A stretch of 64,000 nucleotides of DNA from Akkermansia sp. GTDB lineage: Bacteria; Verrucomicrobiota; Verrucomicrobiia; Verrucomicrobiales; Akkermansiaceae. Shown piece by piece: positions 25,389 through 33,620 of the stretch. The notes under the pieces are model-generated. The model was not told where the DNA came from. It saw only the letters and a program-made list of their open reading frames with translations, and did not search any database. The first letter of the stretch is position 1, and every line of letters begins with the position of its first letter. Location: contig JAFQEY010000001.1 in assembly GCA_017398765.1 (NCBI GenBank), positions 31,531 to 95,530 of the forward strand, given 5' to 3'. The position numbers were made by a program, and so were the translations under genes.

Positions 25389-26540
25389 TCAGCTCCCCCT
25401 TAATTCCGTAACGGCTTTTTTCATGGCATTGAGTCCCTGCATGAGCAATTCCGGAGAGGTGGCAAAGTTCAGGCGCACGCACTGAGGAGCCCCGAAGTTG
25501 GCACCGTTGTCCAGATAGACGCCGGCTTTCTCCAGAAAAAACTTGTGCGGAGAATCTACGCCGAGAGCACTGCAATCAATCCAGGCCAGGTAAGTGGCCT
25601 CCTGATGGCGGGTGCGCAGCATGGGTAACTCATCAGCGATGAAATCCACCACGGTCTGCCGATTGCGGCGCAGAATCTGCAGCAGCTGGGCGTGCCACTC
25701 CCAGCCCTGTGTATAGGCCGCCAGCGAGGCTGCGTATGCGAACACGTTCAGCGTAGGCAGGCTGTGCCCCTGGGTCTTGCGGATGGCTTCCCGCAGCTCC
25801 GCATTCGGAACAGCCATGTAGGTGAAACAGATACCGGCAATGTTGAAGGTCTTGCTGGGTGCGCTCAGCATCACTACGCGCTCAAGGACATTCTCCGGCA
25901 GGTTCAGGGCACACTGGTGGCGCAAATCTTCATCCAGCACCAGGTCACAGTGAATCTCATCGGAACAGAGAATGAGGTCATGGCGCACGCAGAAATCTGC
26001 CACCTGCTCCATTTCCTCACGGCTCCAGGCGCGACCCAGCGGGTTGTGAGGATTGCACAGCAGAAAGAGCTTCGTATTGGGTGACACGGCGGCTTCCATG
26101 GCCTCCCAGTCGAACCCCCAGCGGTCATTCCGGTACACATAGGGTACCGTCAGCAGGCTGCAACGGGCATCCTCATGACAATGCAGCATAGGGGGGTAGG
26201 AGGGAGAGCACACCAGCACCTCATGCTCAGGGCGGTTGCAGACTGTACGCGTCACCAGCGTGAACGCCGGCACACAGCCGGGCAAAGCGTGCAGCCACTC
26301 CGGGGCGGCATTAGCCACGCCGTGTTTATCCTTGAGGTAGGCAACGATGGCCTCGCGCAGCTCATCCGTCATGAAGGCATAGCCGTAAAAGCGGTGATTA
26401 AGGCGCTGCTGCAAAGCCTCCACCACACAGGGCGGAGACTCTATATCCATGTCCGCAATGCCGAAGGGCAGCGGGCCCTGCAAATCCCATTTGATATTCC
26501 CGGTTTCTCGCCGGCAGTCCGTAGAAGCAAATCTGATCAT
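25389..26540 (-). CDS. PLP-dependent cystathionine beta-lyase-like aminotransferase (MalY/PatB)
   Basis: A 383-residue fold-type I PLP enzyme of the MalY/PatB branch, which cleaves cystathionine or cysteine to give homocysteine or sulfide, pyruvate and ammonia. Visible blocks: IKWDLQGPLPFGIADMDIESP at the N-terminus, LCNPHNPLGRAWSREEM, SDEIHCDLVLD and SAPSKTFNIAGICFTYM, whose Lys binds PLP. The length is typical. Its upstream region has a 16-bp perfect palindrome (26590-26605) and a possible promoter. It may serve methionine synthesis or cysteine degradation; which one cannot be told from context. Confidence 0.87.
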   Translation of the reverse strand: MIRFASTDCRRETGNIKWDLQGPLPFGIADMDIESPPCVVEALQQRLNHRFYGYAFMTDELREAIVAYLKDKHGVANAAPEWLHALPGCVPAFTLVTRTVCNRPEHEVLVCSPSYPPMLHCHEDARCSLLTVPYVYRNDRWGFDWEAMEAAVSPNTKLFLLCNPHNPLGRAWSREEMEQVADFCVRHDLILCSDEIHCDLVLDEDLRHQCALNLPENVLERVVMLSAPSKTFNIAGICFTYMAVPNAELREAIRKTQGHSLPTLNVFAYAASLAAYTQGWEWHAQLLQILRRNRQTVVDFIADELPMLRTRHQEATYLAWIDCSALGVDSPHKFFLEKAGVYLDNGANFGAPQCVRLNFATSPELLMQGLNAMKKAVTELRGS

Positions 26541-26589
26541 CTTCGCGCAGGTGCTGTTGATTCTAACTGCAGAATAACATAATCAGCTG

Positions 26590-26605
26590 TTTTGACAAGT
26601 CAAAA
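26590..26605. promoter_or_regulatory. Perfect palindrome upstream of the patB-like gene
   Basis: TTTTGACAAGTCAAAA is a perfect 16-bp palindrome 50 bp upstream of the start. It also contains a TTGTCA -35 element on the minus strand, 16 bp from TATTCT, so it may be an operator over the promoter. Confidence 0.45.
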
Positions 26606-26716
26606 TGGCAGGGGAATCCCGCAAAAACATGTATTGTGTACCTGATACAGGTAAAGCCTGATTATCCTTTCGATTACTCGCGTTGGGTGCAGGGATTGAT
26701 ATGATGCTTAAATCCC

Positions 26717-26745
26717 TTGACAATACCCAGCGGCTGCGGCATGAT
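26717..26745 (+). promoter_or_regulatory. Near-leaderless promoter
   Basis: TTGACA (26717-26722), 17 bp, CATGAT (26740-26745), then 11 nt to the ATG at 26757. The sequence GGCATGATAG around the -10 region is also found at 24620-24629. Confidence 0.5.
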
Positions 26746-26756
26746 AGAGCCGCGCC

Positions 26757-27104
26757 ATGTATATACCGACACAGGAGGAACGCTACAGCAAGGCAGCCCG
26801 GCTGACCCTGCTGCTCTGTATCATCATTCCTGCCGGGGTGGTCGTGTGGCTGGCGGGCGGCAGCCTGAGTGACTGCACAGCAGCTTTTCTTCTGCCCCTT
26901 TCCCTGCTGCTGGACAAGGTGGGGTTCAACACCACCGCTGCAGCGTGCATTTCAGCACTGATTCAATTCATTTTCTTTTTATGGCTAACCCGCAGCCGCA
27001 AGCTAACGCCGAAAACCCGGCTTACGATAGCTATTACCTGGGGAATGCTGTTTGCGCTGATTGTGCGGATTGCCATTTACCAGGCAGCGGCGGCACTGCA
27101 ATAA
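26757..27104 (+). CDS. Small three-helix membrane protein, unknown
   Basis: A 115-residue protein with three hydrophobic segments (about residues 15-33, 40-78 as a long or double segment, and 88-112) and a Lys/Arg-rich loop (RSRKLTPKTR) between the last two. No family is recognised. It has its own promoter and is convergent with the virion-like gene at 27132. The size and topology would fit a regulator of a transporter or a phage-derived membrane protein, but nothing in the sequence decides this. Confidence 0.6.
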   Translation: MYIPTQEERYSKAARLTLLLCIIIPAGVVVWLAGGSLSDCTAAFLLPLSLLLDKVGFNTTAAACISALIQFIFFLWLTRSRKLTPKTRLTIAITWGMLFALIVRIAIYQAAAALQ

Positions 27105-27131
27105 CCACCGCTGCCCCTTTCAACCAAGGGC

Positions 27132-27629
27132 TCAGTCTGCCAGCGGAGAAGCCCCCGGGGCCAACGCTCCGAGAGCCCCCACGGCACCGCTGAGCAATGA
27201 CACGCGGCTGTTGCTGCGTGCATTTCCGGCTTGTAACAACAAATTGCGGCGGTCATAAAGCCCCTGCAAACGCGTGTCATTGGCCTCCTGCAGAGCGGCG
27301 TTAGTCCGGTTGCTGATTTCGTCCTCCAGACGAGTGGCTAAATCCGTCTCGCGGCGAATCACACTCCCCTCCTGCAGTAAATTGCCGGCGGCGGCGTCTG
27401 CACGAGCCTCAGCCAACTGCATGTGGGCATTACGCTCGCTGCGTCGCTGGTTCTCCAGCGCAGTATTGGTAATGGTTTCAGCGGCTCGCGCAGCGAGCTT
27501 CCACTCATTGTCGGCAGCTTCACGGTAGGCGGCAGACTGCTGGCGCTGAGCGGATGCCTGCACGGCACCGCTCGCCAGAGCCCCGGCGGCAGATATGATT
27601 GATGCAAATCCCATAATGGGGTTCAGCAT
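27132..27629 (-). CDS. Phage virion-like protein (resembles internal virion protein gp14)
   Basis: A 165-residue Ala-rich protein. A hydrophobic N-terminus (MGFASIISAAGALASGAVQA) is followed by a long helical, coiled-coil-prone region rich in Ala, Arg, Glu and Gln (QRQQSAAYREAADNEWKLA and so on), then QEGSVIRRETDLATRLEDEI, and a Gly/Ala tail. This layout resembles the small internal virion (DNA ejection) proteins of T7-like podophages such as gp14. No tail, capsid or terminase genes are nearby, so if the match is right it is an isolated relic. The identification is tentative. Confidence 0.4.
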   Translation of the reverse strand: MLNPIMGFASIISAAGALASGAVQASAQRQQSAAYREAADNEWKLAARAAETITNTALENQRRSERNAHMQLAEARADAAAGNLLQEGSVIRRETDLATRLEDEISNRTNAALQEANDTRLQGLYDRRNLLLQAGNARSNSRVSLLSGAVGALGALAPGASPLAD

Positions 27630-27704
27630 ACTACTACCCGGCTCAAAATACCAGCCTGAGTCTGTCTGTTTCTCTTTGTTTGCGTCCGAATGACTGACAG
27701 GGTA

Positions 27705-28340
27705 TCATTTTTTTTCACGCGTCATGTACTTCATGACCGCATAGAGCAGCATGAGAAGCACCACGCCCAGTACCACCAGATGTGACTCTGCTTTCACTGC
27801 CTCTATCAATGCCTCAGGCGATTCCATGATTCCGGGATGCTCACTGCCGACTTTGTCACCGAACCATGCCAGTACCCAGCACCAAATGGCAGAACCGACA
27901 ATTGTAGCAATGCTGAAGGTCAGAAAATTGACCCGAGCCATCCCGGCAGGAATGGATATCAAATGGCGAATGACCGGCAGAAAACGAGCAAAGAAAATCC
28001 CGGCGGAAGAATATTTCTTCATAAACAACTCCGCCTTTTCCACCTTGTGTGGGGGCATGAAAAAATATTTGCCATAGCGCAGCACCAGCGGGCGCCCCAG
28101 CAGCAGAGCACACACGTACATCATTACAGAACCAATGTAGGAACCAACGGTTCCCGCCAGCACCACTCCCCAGAAACTCATGCTTGCGCCCTCCTGCGAT
28201 GCCACGATGGCAGCAGGCGGCACCACCACCTCGCTGGGCACGGGAATAATGGAACTCTCCATGGCCATAAACGCCACCACCCCCCAGTATCCCCAGGCTT
28301 CAACATATTGCATACAAGCATTGATAAATTCGTGGAACAT
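27705..28340 (-). CDS. DedA family membrane protein
   Basis: A 211-residue inner-membrane protein of the DedA/SNARE-associated family, which flips undecaprenyl phosphate or other lipids. Characteristic parts are ESSIIPVPSEVVVPPAA, GSYIGSVMMYVCALLLGRPLVLRYGKYFFM and the conserved FFARFLPVIRHLISIPAGMARVNFLTF. Membrane segments lie near residues 18-35, 55-78, 130-160 and 188-206. CATAAT lies 7 nt before the ATG, but the -35 element is poor. It is divergent from lpxB with a 78-bp gap, so lipid carriers and lipid A are neighbours here. Confidence 0.9.
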   Translation of the reverse strand: MFHEFINACMQYVEAWGYWGVVAFMAMESSIIPVPSEVVVPPAAIVASQEGASMSFWGVVLAGTVGSYIGSVMMYVCALLLGRPLVLRYGKYFFMPPHKVEKAELFMKKYSSAGIFFARFLPVIRHLISIPAGMARVNFLTFSIATIVGSAIWCWVLAWFGDKVGSEHPGIMESPEALIEAVKAESHLVVLGVVLLMLLYAVMKYMTREKK

Positions 28341-28383
28341 GCGGGCTATTATGCATACAAGCCGCCAAAAAGGAAGTCTTTTC

Positions 28384-28412
28384 TTGCTAAATCGGGCGTA
28401 ACATGGTAGATT
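28384..28412 (+). promoter_or_regulatory. Leaderless-type promoter of lpxB
   Basis: TTGCTA (28384-28389), 17 bp, TAGATT (28407-28412), then GGGGGC and the ATG at 28419. The 6-nt gap fits a leaderless start, although the G run could also act as a ribosome site if transcription starts earlier. Confidence 0.48.
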
Positions 28413-28418
28413 GGGGGC

Positions 28419-29534
28419 ATGAAGCTGTTCATGGTAGCCGGAGAGAAAAGCGGGGATAAACAGGGGGCTCTGTTGATTCAGGAGTTACTCCGCCGACAAC
28501 CCGATATGGAAATCGTGGGGCTCGGCGGAGCCCGCATGCATGCGCTGGCTCCGGGTATTGAGGACTGGGCAGATCAGGCAGGAGTTATCGGCTTGGTGGA
28601 GGTCCTCAAACACATCCGCTACTTTGCCCGTTATCTCAATGAAATGACCAACCGTATTGCCTCTGAACAGCCGGACGGGCTGGTGCTCATCGACTATCCC
28701 GGCTTCAATCAGAGACTGGCTGAACGCGTGCGTAAAGTGTCCCCGAAAACCAAAATAGCGTGGTTTATTGCGCCCATGGTCTGGGCATGGAAAAAGGGGC
28801 GTATCCCCAAACTGGCAAGAGTGCTGGATTTGATGATGTGTACGTTCCCCTTTGAAAAGCCTTTGTTTGAGAAAGCCGGGCTGCGCACAGAGTTTGTGGG
28901 ACACCCTCTGGTGGATGATATTCTGGCTCAGCGTCAGCCAAATGTGCGGGAGAAAGGCCTTATCGGGCTTTTCCCCGGCAGCCGCAACCGCGAGGTGGAA
29001 AGCAACTTCCCTGTCTTTATGGATGTGGTACGGGAGCTGCGCACCCGCCACCCGGAATGGAGATTCGAGACCTCTGCCAGCACCCCGAAATTGGCAGAAA
29101 AAATGAGAGCCATGGCAAAGGCCTCCGGCATGCCGGAGGAGCTCATGAACATCTGCCCCGGCAGTTACCACGGGCTCATGGACAGAGCGGAAGCCGCGCT
29201 GGTGACCTCTGGCACGGCCACACTGGAAGCCGCGCTCCATGAGCTGCCCTTTGCCTTGGTGTATAAGGTTGCGGCGTTCACTTATTGGGTGGGTCGTGTC
29301 ATCCTCACCATCAAATACATCGGCATGGTTAACATTCTGGTGGACAAACCGGTGACCCGCGAGCTGATTCAGCATGATTTTAACGTGGAGAACTGTATTT
29401 CAGAGCTGGAACGGCTCACAACGCCTGAGCCACGAGAAAAAGTGTTAGCCGACATGCGTGAATCCATGTCGAAGCTCGGTCACGGCGGTGCTGCAGCCAA
29501 AGCGGCAGAGGCTGTGCTGAGTCTGTTTGACTGA
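28419..29534 (+). CDS. lpxB: Lipid-A-disaccharide synthase
   Basis: Joins UDP-2,3-diacylglucosamine and lipid X to make the lipid A disaccharide at the cytoplasmic face of the inner membrane. Family features: MVAGEKSGDKQGALLIQEL at the N-terminus, VLIDYPGFNQRLAERV, WFIAPMVWAWKKGRI, LFPGSRNREVESNFPVF and TSGTATLEAALHELPFALVYK. The length of 371 residues is typical of GT19. Its presence shows that the organism makes an LPS or LOS outer leaflet. No other lpx gene is linked to it. Confidence 0.96.
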   Translation: MKLFMVAGEKSGDKQGALLIQELLRRQPDMEIVGLGGARMHALAPGIEDWADQAGVIGLVEVLKHIRYFARYLNEMTNRIASEQPDGLVLIDYPGFNQRLAERVRKVSPKTKIAWFIAPMVWAWKKGRIPKLARVLDLMMCTFPFEKPLFEKAGLRTEFVGHPLVDDILAQRQPNVREKGLIGLFPGSRNREVESNFPVFMDVVRELRTRHPEWRFETSASTPKLAEKMRAMAKASGMPEELMNICPGSYHGLMDRAEAALVTSGTATLEAALHELPFALVYKVAAFTYWVGRVILTIKYIGMVNILVDKPVTRELIQHDFNVENCISELERLTTPEPREKVLADMRESMSKLGHGGAAAKAAEAVLSLFD

Positions 29535-29656
29535 TATATCCCAAACACAAAGGGAAAACAACGCATCATCCACCGGAAGCATGCGCTGCCGGGCATGTTA
29601 TGCAATGATGCGCAGCGTTAACCCAATCACAACACAAGGTCTTTCTGCTGTTCCGA

Positions 29657-30394
29657 CTACTTATCCAACGCGTAGCGGGCAAAAGAAAGAGCCATGAATA
29701 CTGCAGTTTCCACACGCAGAATAATGGGCCCCAACGATATGGGAGCAAAGCCGTGCTGCATGGCTGCGGCGTATTCCGCTGGGCTGAAATCCCCCTCTGG
29801 GCCAATGAGCAGCAGGGTGCCCTGCCGCCCGGCAGAGCGGGCATCTTCGAGCACCTTACGCGCCGGAATTGCCTCCGGCAGGATTGCGCAGACCAATTTC
29901 AGCTCCGGCATATCCGTGCGGCGAATGAATTCAGTATAGTGTTGAGGCACTTCCACCACAGGCAGGGTGTTGACACCGCACTGCTTGCAGGCTTCCAACG
30001 CCGTACGCTGCCACTTGGTCGTCTTAGCCGCAGCCTCCCTGGCATTGAGCCGCACAATGGTTCGCTCTGTCACCAAAGGGATAATACGCTGTACGCCCAG
30101 CTCCACGGCTTTCTGGACAATCAGCTCCATGTTTCCCCCTTTTGGGATAGCCAGGGCCAGCGTCATTTCCGCCACAGGCAACATGGGAGGCAAGGGGCGG
30201 AGGTCCCCCAGCATGAGCCTGCCTCCGCCGCTTGTCAGAATCCTGGCACGAGCCGCATGCCCCGTGCCGTCAAAAACCTCACACTCATCCCCGGTCCGCA
30301 AGCGCATGACCCGCAGCGCATGGTGAGCCTCCTCCCCCTCCAGCGTGAGCGTGGGAGATGAAAAATCAGCAGCGGGCAGATAGCAGCGATGCAT
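29657..30394 (-). CDS. rsmE: 16S rRNA (uracil-1498-N3)-methyltransferase
   Basis: Methylates N3 of U1498 in 16S rRNA. The 245-residue protein has the N-terminal PUA-like part (HHALRVMRLRTGDECEVFDGTG) and the SPOUT knot: LALAIPKGGNMELIVQKAVELGVQRIIPLVTERT, then LLIGPEGDFSPAEYAAAM and ISLGPIILRVETAVFMAL, the AdoMet-binding loops. It is the third gene of grpE-dnaJ-rsmE, 22 bp after dnaJ, a linkage with dnaJ seen in many bacteria. Confidence 0.93.
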   Translation of the reverse strand: MHRCYLPAADFSSPTLTLEGEEAHHALRVMRLRTGDECEVFDGTGHAARARILTSGGGRLMLGDLRPLPPMLPVAEMTLALAIPKGGNMELIVQKAVELGVQRIIPLVTERTIVRLNAREAAAKTTKWQRTALEACKQCGVNTLPVVEVPQHYTEFIRRTDMPELKLVCAILPEAIPARKVLEDARSAGRQGTLLLIGPEGDFSPAEYAAAMQHGFAPISLGPIILRVETAVFMALSFARYALDK

Positions 30395-30416
30395 GACCGG
30401 GATGAGTGACTGAACG

Positions 30417-31559
30417 TTACTTCATGAATCGAGCCGCGCGCTTGCGGAACTCATTCACCTCAGGCTGATTGGAATCCTTGAGCGTCTCCGTGAACCCCTT
30501 CAAAGCCTTTTCCTGAGCAGAGTTAAGCTTGGTGGGAGTTTCCACCTGCACCTCCACCAGCAGGTCACCGCGTCCGCTTCCTTTTAACGCAGGAACCCCC
30601 TGATTGCGGATACGGAATATGGTGCCGCTCTGCGTTCCCGCAGGCATCTTGAGCTTGGAAGGGCCATCCAGCGTCGGGACTGTGAGCACGCCTCCGCAGA
30701 CGGCATCCGCCAAGGTGACCGGCATGGTGCAAAGCAAATCCGAGCCCTCGCGGGTGAAAATATCATGCGCTTTGACCTCAATGAACACATAGAGGTCGCC
30801 CGTCTCCCCGCCGTGAACTCCGGCATCTCCATTCCCGGAGGAACGAAGCTTCGTGCCTGTGCTGACCCCGGCGGGCACATGGAGCGTAATCTTGACATCT
30901 TTGTGCACACGGCCTTCCCCATGGCAATGAGAACAGGGGTTACTTATCGTCTGCCCCGCACCGCGGCAGGAAGGACAGGTGCTCTGCTGCACAAAGAATC
31001 CGCTCTGCCGCGTCACCACACCCGTACCATGACAGGTGGGACACTGCTTAAACCCGGATGATCCATCCTTGGAACCGGTGGCGCCGCATTTATCACAGGG
31101 AACCATGCGCTCGATTTCCAATGTCTTATCACAACCGTGCGCCGCTTCCTCCAACGTAATATCCAAATCATAGCGCAAATCAGCCCCCGGTCGGCGAGGG
31201 TCGGCCTGCCGCTGTCTCCCACCGCCGCCGAATCCGCCGAACCCGCTAAAGCCACCGCCAAACATCTGGGCAAAGATATCCATGGGGTCGGTAAAGCCAC
31301 CGAATCCGCCGCCGCCGGCACCATTCATACCGCCGTTCTTGAAGGCTTCATGCCCCATGCGGTCATAGGCAGCGCGTTTATCCGCATCGCTGAGCACCTC
31401 ATAGGCCTCACCGATTTCCTTGAACTTTTCCTCAGCTTCCTTGTTATCCGGATTTCTGTCCGGATGATATTTCATGGCAAGCTTGCGGTACGCTTTTTTG
31501 ATAGTAGCGTCATCCGCACCCTTGTCGACACCTAACACCTCATAATAATCTCTGGACAT
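30417..31559 (-). CDS. dnaJ: Chaperone DnaJ
   Basis: Co-chaperone that delivers substrates to DnaK and stimulates its ATPase. A full type I DnaJ of 380 residues: J domain with HPD (YHPDRNPDN), a Gly/Phe-rich linker ([29 protein letters not shown]), a zinc domain with four CxxCxGxG repeats ([32 protein letters not shown]), then the C-terminal peptide-binding domain. It follows grpE by 12 bp. dnaK itself is not in the window. Confidence 0.97.
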   Translation of the reverse strand: MSRDYYEVLGVDKGADDATIKKAYRKLAMKYHPDRNPDNKEAEEKFKEIGEAYEVLSDADKRAAYDRMGHEAFKNGGMNGAGGGGFGGFTDPMDIFAQMFGGGFSGFGGFGGGGRQRQADPRRPGADLRYDLDITLEEAAHGCDKTLEIERMVPCDKCGATGSKDGSSGFKQCPTCHGTGVVTRQSGFFVQQSTCPSCRGAGQTISNPCSHCHGEGRVHKDVKITLHVPAGVSTGTKLRSSGNGDAGVHGGETGDLYVFIEVKAHDIFTREGSDLLCTMPVTLADAVCGGVLTVPTLDGPSKLKMPAGTQSGTIFRIRNQGVPALKGSGRGDLLVEVQVETPTKLNSAQEKALKGFTETLKDSNQPEVNEFRKRAARFMK

Positions 31560-31571
31560 GGCGTAGAATGC

Positions 31572-32138
31572 TTAGTCTTTCTTCTCTTCGGACTCCGGGG
31601 CGGCAGCGGTCACAACATTGGCAGGACGCAGCAGGCGGCCGCGCAGGTTGTAGCCCTTGCGCAGGATACGCAGGATGGTGCCTTCCGGCTGCTCAGAAGG
31701 TTCGCTCATGATTGCCTCGTGAATATTGTGGTCAAACATCTGACCGACTTCCGTGGCTATGGGTTGCACGCCCTGCCCCTCCAGGAAATCCACGAGTTGT
31801 TTCTGCACCATGCTCATGCCGATGTAAATCATGGAAGCGGTATCCTGACCGGCCATCTGCATGCCCATTTCAAAGTTATCAATCACCGGCAAAAGCTCCT
31901 CCAGCAGACTGCGGTTGGCGTACTTCGTGAAATCCTCCCGGTCTTTTACGCAACGCTTGCGGTAGTTATCATACTCTGCCGCCGTGCGCATAGCCAGCTC
32001 ACGCCACTTGGTCAGCTCATCCACGGGGGATTCCTCCGTGCTCTGTGTTTCCTCAGCAGCGGCATTCGGCATCTGCTCCTCCGCAAGAGGCTTTTCCTCA
32101 TCAGGTTGGGTCTGATTATTCTGTTCTTCCTTGTTCAT
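31572..32138 (-). CDS. grpE: Nucleotide exchange factor GrpE
   Basis: Releases ADP from DnaK. The 188-residue protein has an acidic Gln/Glu-rich N-terminus, a coiled-coil stretch ending AAEYDNYRKRCVKDREDFTKYANRSLLEELLPVIDNFE, and the C-terminal beta domain with IATEVGQMFDHNIHEAIM and ILRKGYNLRGRLLRPANVVTA. It is the first gene of grpE-dnaJ-rsmE. No CIRCE heat-shock operator is visible upstream; there is instead a sigma-70-like promoter whose -10 is 6 nt from the ATG. Confidence 0.95.
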   Translation of the reverse strand: MNKEEQNNQTQPDEEKPLAEEQMPNAAAEETQSTEESPVDELTKWRELAMRTAAEYDNYRKRCVKDREDFTKYANRSLLEELLPVIDNFEMGMQMAGQDTASMIYIGMSMVQKQLVDFLEGQGVQPIATEVGQMFDHNIHEAIMSEPSEQPEGTILRILRKGYNLRGRLLRPANVVTAAAPESEEKKD

Positions 32139-32144
32139 GACAAT

Positions 32145-32173
32145 ATCCTACTGCAAAATGGTTTTCCCGTCAA
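32145..32173 (-). promoter_or_regulatory. Leaderless-type promoter of grpE-dnaJ-rsmE
   Basis: TTGACG (32168-32173), 17 bp, TAGGAT (32145-32150), then 6 nt to the ATG at 32138. Confidence 0.6.
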
Positions 32174-32283
32174 TAGCTGCATGTGACAGCTAATCCGCAA
32201 ACAAGGCTTCCGGCTTGCTGCGGGAATCAGACTGTCATCAGCTTTCTGTAAGAGATGAATCCTATCGATTCCCGCACACAGCT

Positions 32284-33486
32284 TTAATCTTCTCTTGTTT
32301 CCTGCAGCGAGGAAAACAAGGCAACCCACTGCTCAGCAATTTTTTCCACATGGAATTTTTTGACACTATCCATGGCGGCAACTGCCATTTTCTCCCGCTG
32401 CGCATCATCTGTCATCAGACGCGTAAGTTTATCGATATATTCTTCCTCACGGAAAGGCTCAACACTGTATCCGTTTTCCCCGTCAACAATAATATCGTCA
32501 AGAGAGGAATAACTTCTGTAGGCAATGGGAACGCAACCATACTGCTGAGCTTCGGTCAGAACAAGACCAAAGCCCTCCCAGCTACTTGTCAGGCAAAGGA
32601 TTTTCGCATTGCGGTAAAATTCCGCCGGATTCTGAACACCCGCAAAGGTGAGGCGTTGCGTCTGAAGCCGCTCGGCTAAATGGACAAAATCTCTGTGGTG
32701 CGGACCATCTCCCAATATGATTAGCTCCCAATCCGGGAAGCGATTCATCACTTTTTCCCAAATTCTGATAACCCTGTCAATTCTCTTCTGAAACCAGACG
32801 TGGCGTGAAACCACAAGAATCTGATTCTTTTTTTTCTCTGGGCAAAACTGATACTCTACCGGGCAGATGGGGTTGGATATGGCATGCAATCTGTTACCAA
32901 CGGATAATCCACTCAATTTGATGAACTCCTTCCGAAACTTGTCAGAAAGCAAAACCAGGCTATGACTGTGCAGGAACAAGCCCCTTAAAAAATTCCGAGC
33001 CACGCGAAATTTGTTGAGCAAAACCAGGGGATACTTGAGCGTTTGGAGCAAAAACGGTCTGAACTCTCCGTATTCCCTCCACCTGAACAGAGAATACGCA
33101 TAGCGATCACGAAAATCTGCAAAAATCAAATAGGGATTATTGTGATACACAGACACAGTCCTGATGTTGAGCTGCTTACCGGTTTCATATACCAGCTTCT
33201 GCAGAAGCCCGTGCTGGTCATGATTCCAGATAAAATCCATTTGATTGCGCTTCAAAAACTCCGCAACAAGAAGCTGTGACTCCTCCCAGTTATCAGCACT
33301 GATTTCCTCCCGTAAGTTCAGGTACCCTATACCCGGCTTATCCTCCCCGCTATCGTTATGAATATAGATGTGAAAAATATTGATATCGTCACGTTTCATG
33401 AGCTCCATGGCCAAATTAATACACACGGACTCAACACCTCCAAGAGAAAAATCTATTTTCCTGGTGTATACAATACAAATATTCAT
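32284..33486 (-). CDS. GT4 family glycosyltransferase
   Basis: A 400-residue GT-B enzyme. The N-terminal motif GGVESVCINLAMELMKR is typical of GT4 transferases acting on lipid-linked or cell-surface glycans. The C-terminal half holds VVSRHVWFQKRIDRVIRIW, LIILGDGPHHRDF and the sugar-nucleotide site LTSSWEGFGLVLTEAQQYGCVPIA (EX7E). The acceptor and donor sugars cannot be read from sequence. It lies downstream of wecB but is separated from it by 134 bp with a hairpin. The local base composition is AT-richer than pgi or argG, as often in polysaccharide loci. Confidence 0.85.
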   Translation of the reverse strand: MNICIVYTRKIDFSLGGVESVCINLAMELMKRDDINIFHIYIHNDSGEDKPGIGYLNLREEISADNWEESQLLVAEFLKRNQMDFIWNHDQHGLLQKLVYETGKQLNIRTVSVYHNNPYLIFADFRDRYAYSLFRWREYGEFRPFLLQTLKYPLVLLNKFRVARNFLRGLFLHSHSLVLLSDKFRKEFIKLSGLSVGNRLHAISNPICPVEYQFCPEKKKNQILVVSRHVWFQKRIDRVIRIWEKVMNRFPDWELIILGDGPHHRDFVHLAERLQTQRLTFAGVQNPAEFYRNAKILCLTSSWEGFGLVLTEAQQYGCVPIAYRSYSSLDDIIVDGENGYSVEPFREEEYIDKLTRLMTDDAQREKMAVAAMDSVKKFHVEKIAEQWVALFSSLQETRED

Positions 33487-33525
33487 AACTCAGAATCCAA
33501 ATCAGCCTTTATTTTTCTGAAACCG

Positions 33526-33558
33526 GCGGGGGCACTGTCTGCAGCGACAAGCCCCCGC
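33526..33558 (-). terminator. GC-rich hairpin after wecB
   Basis: An 8-bp GC stem (33526-33533 with 33551-33558) between wecB and the next GT gene. The T tract is poor, so it may only attenuate read-through. Confidence 0.4.
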
Positions 33559-33620
33559 GGTCTGATTTACAAGTGGACTTATTGATTTATAGTAAACGCA
33601 ATCAACAATTACTCCGGTGG

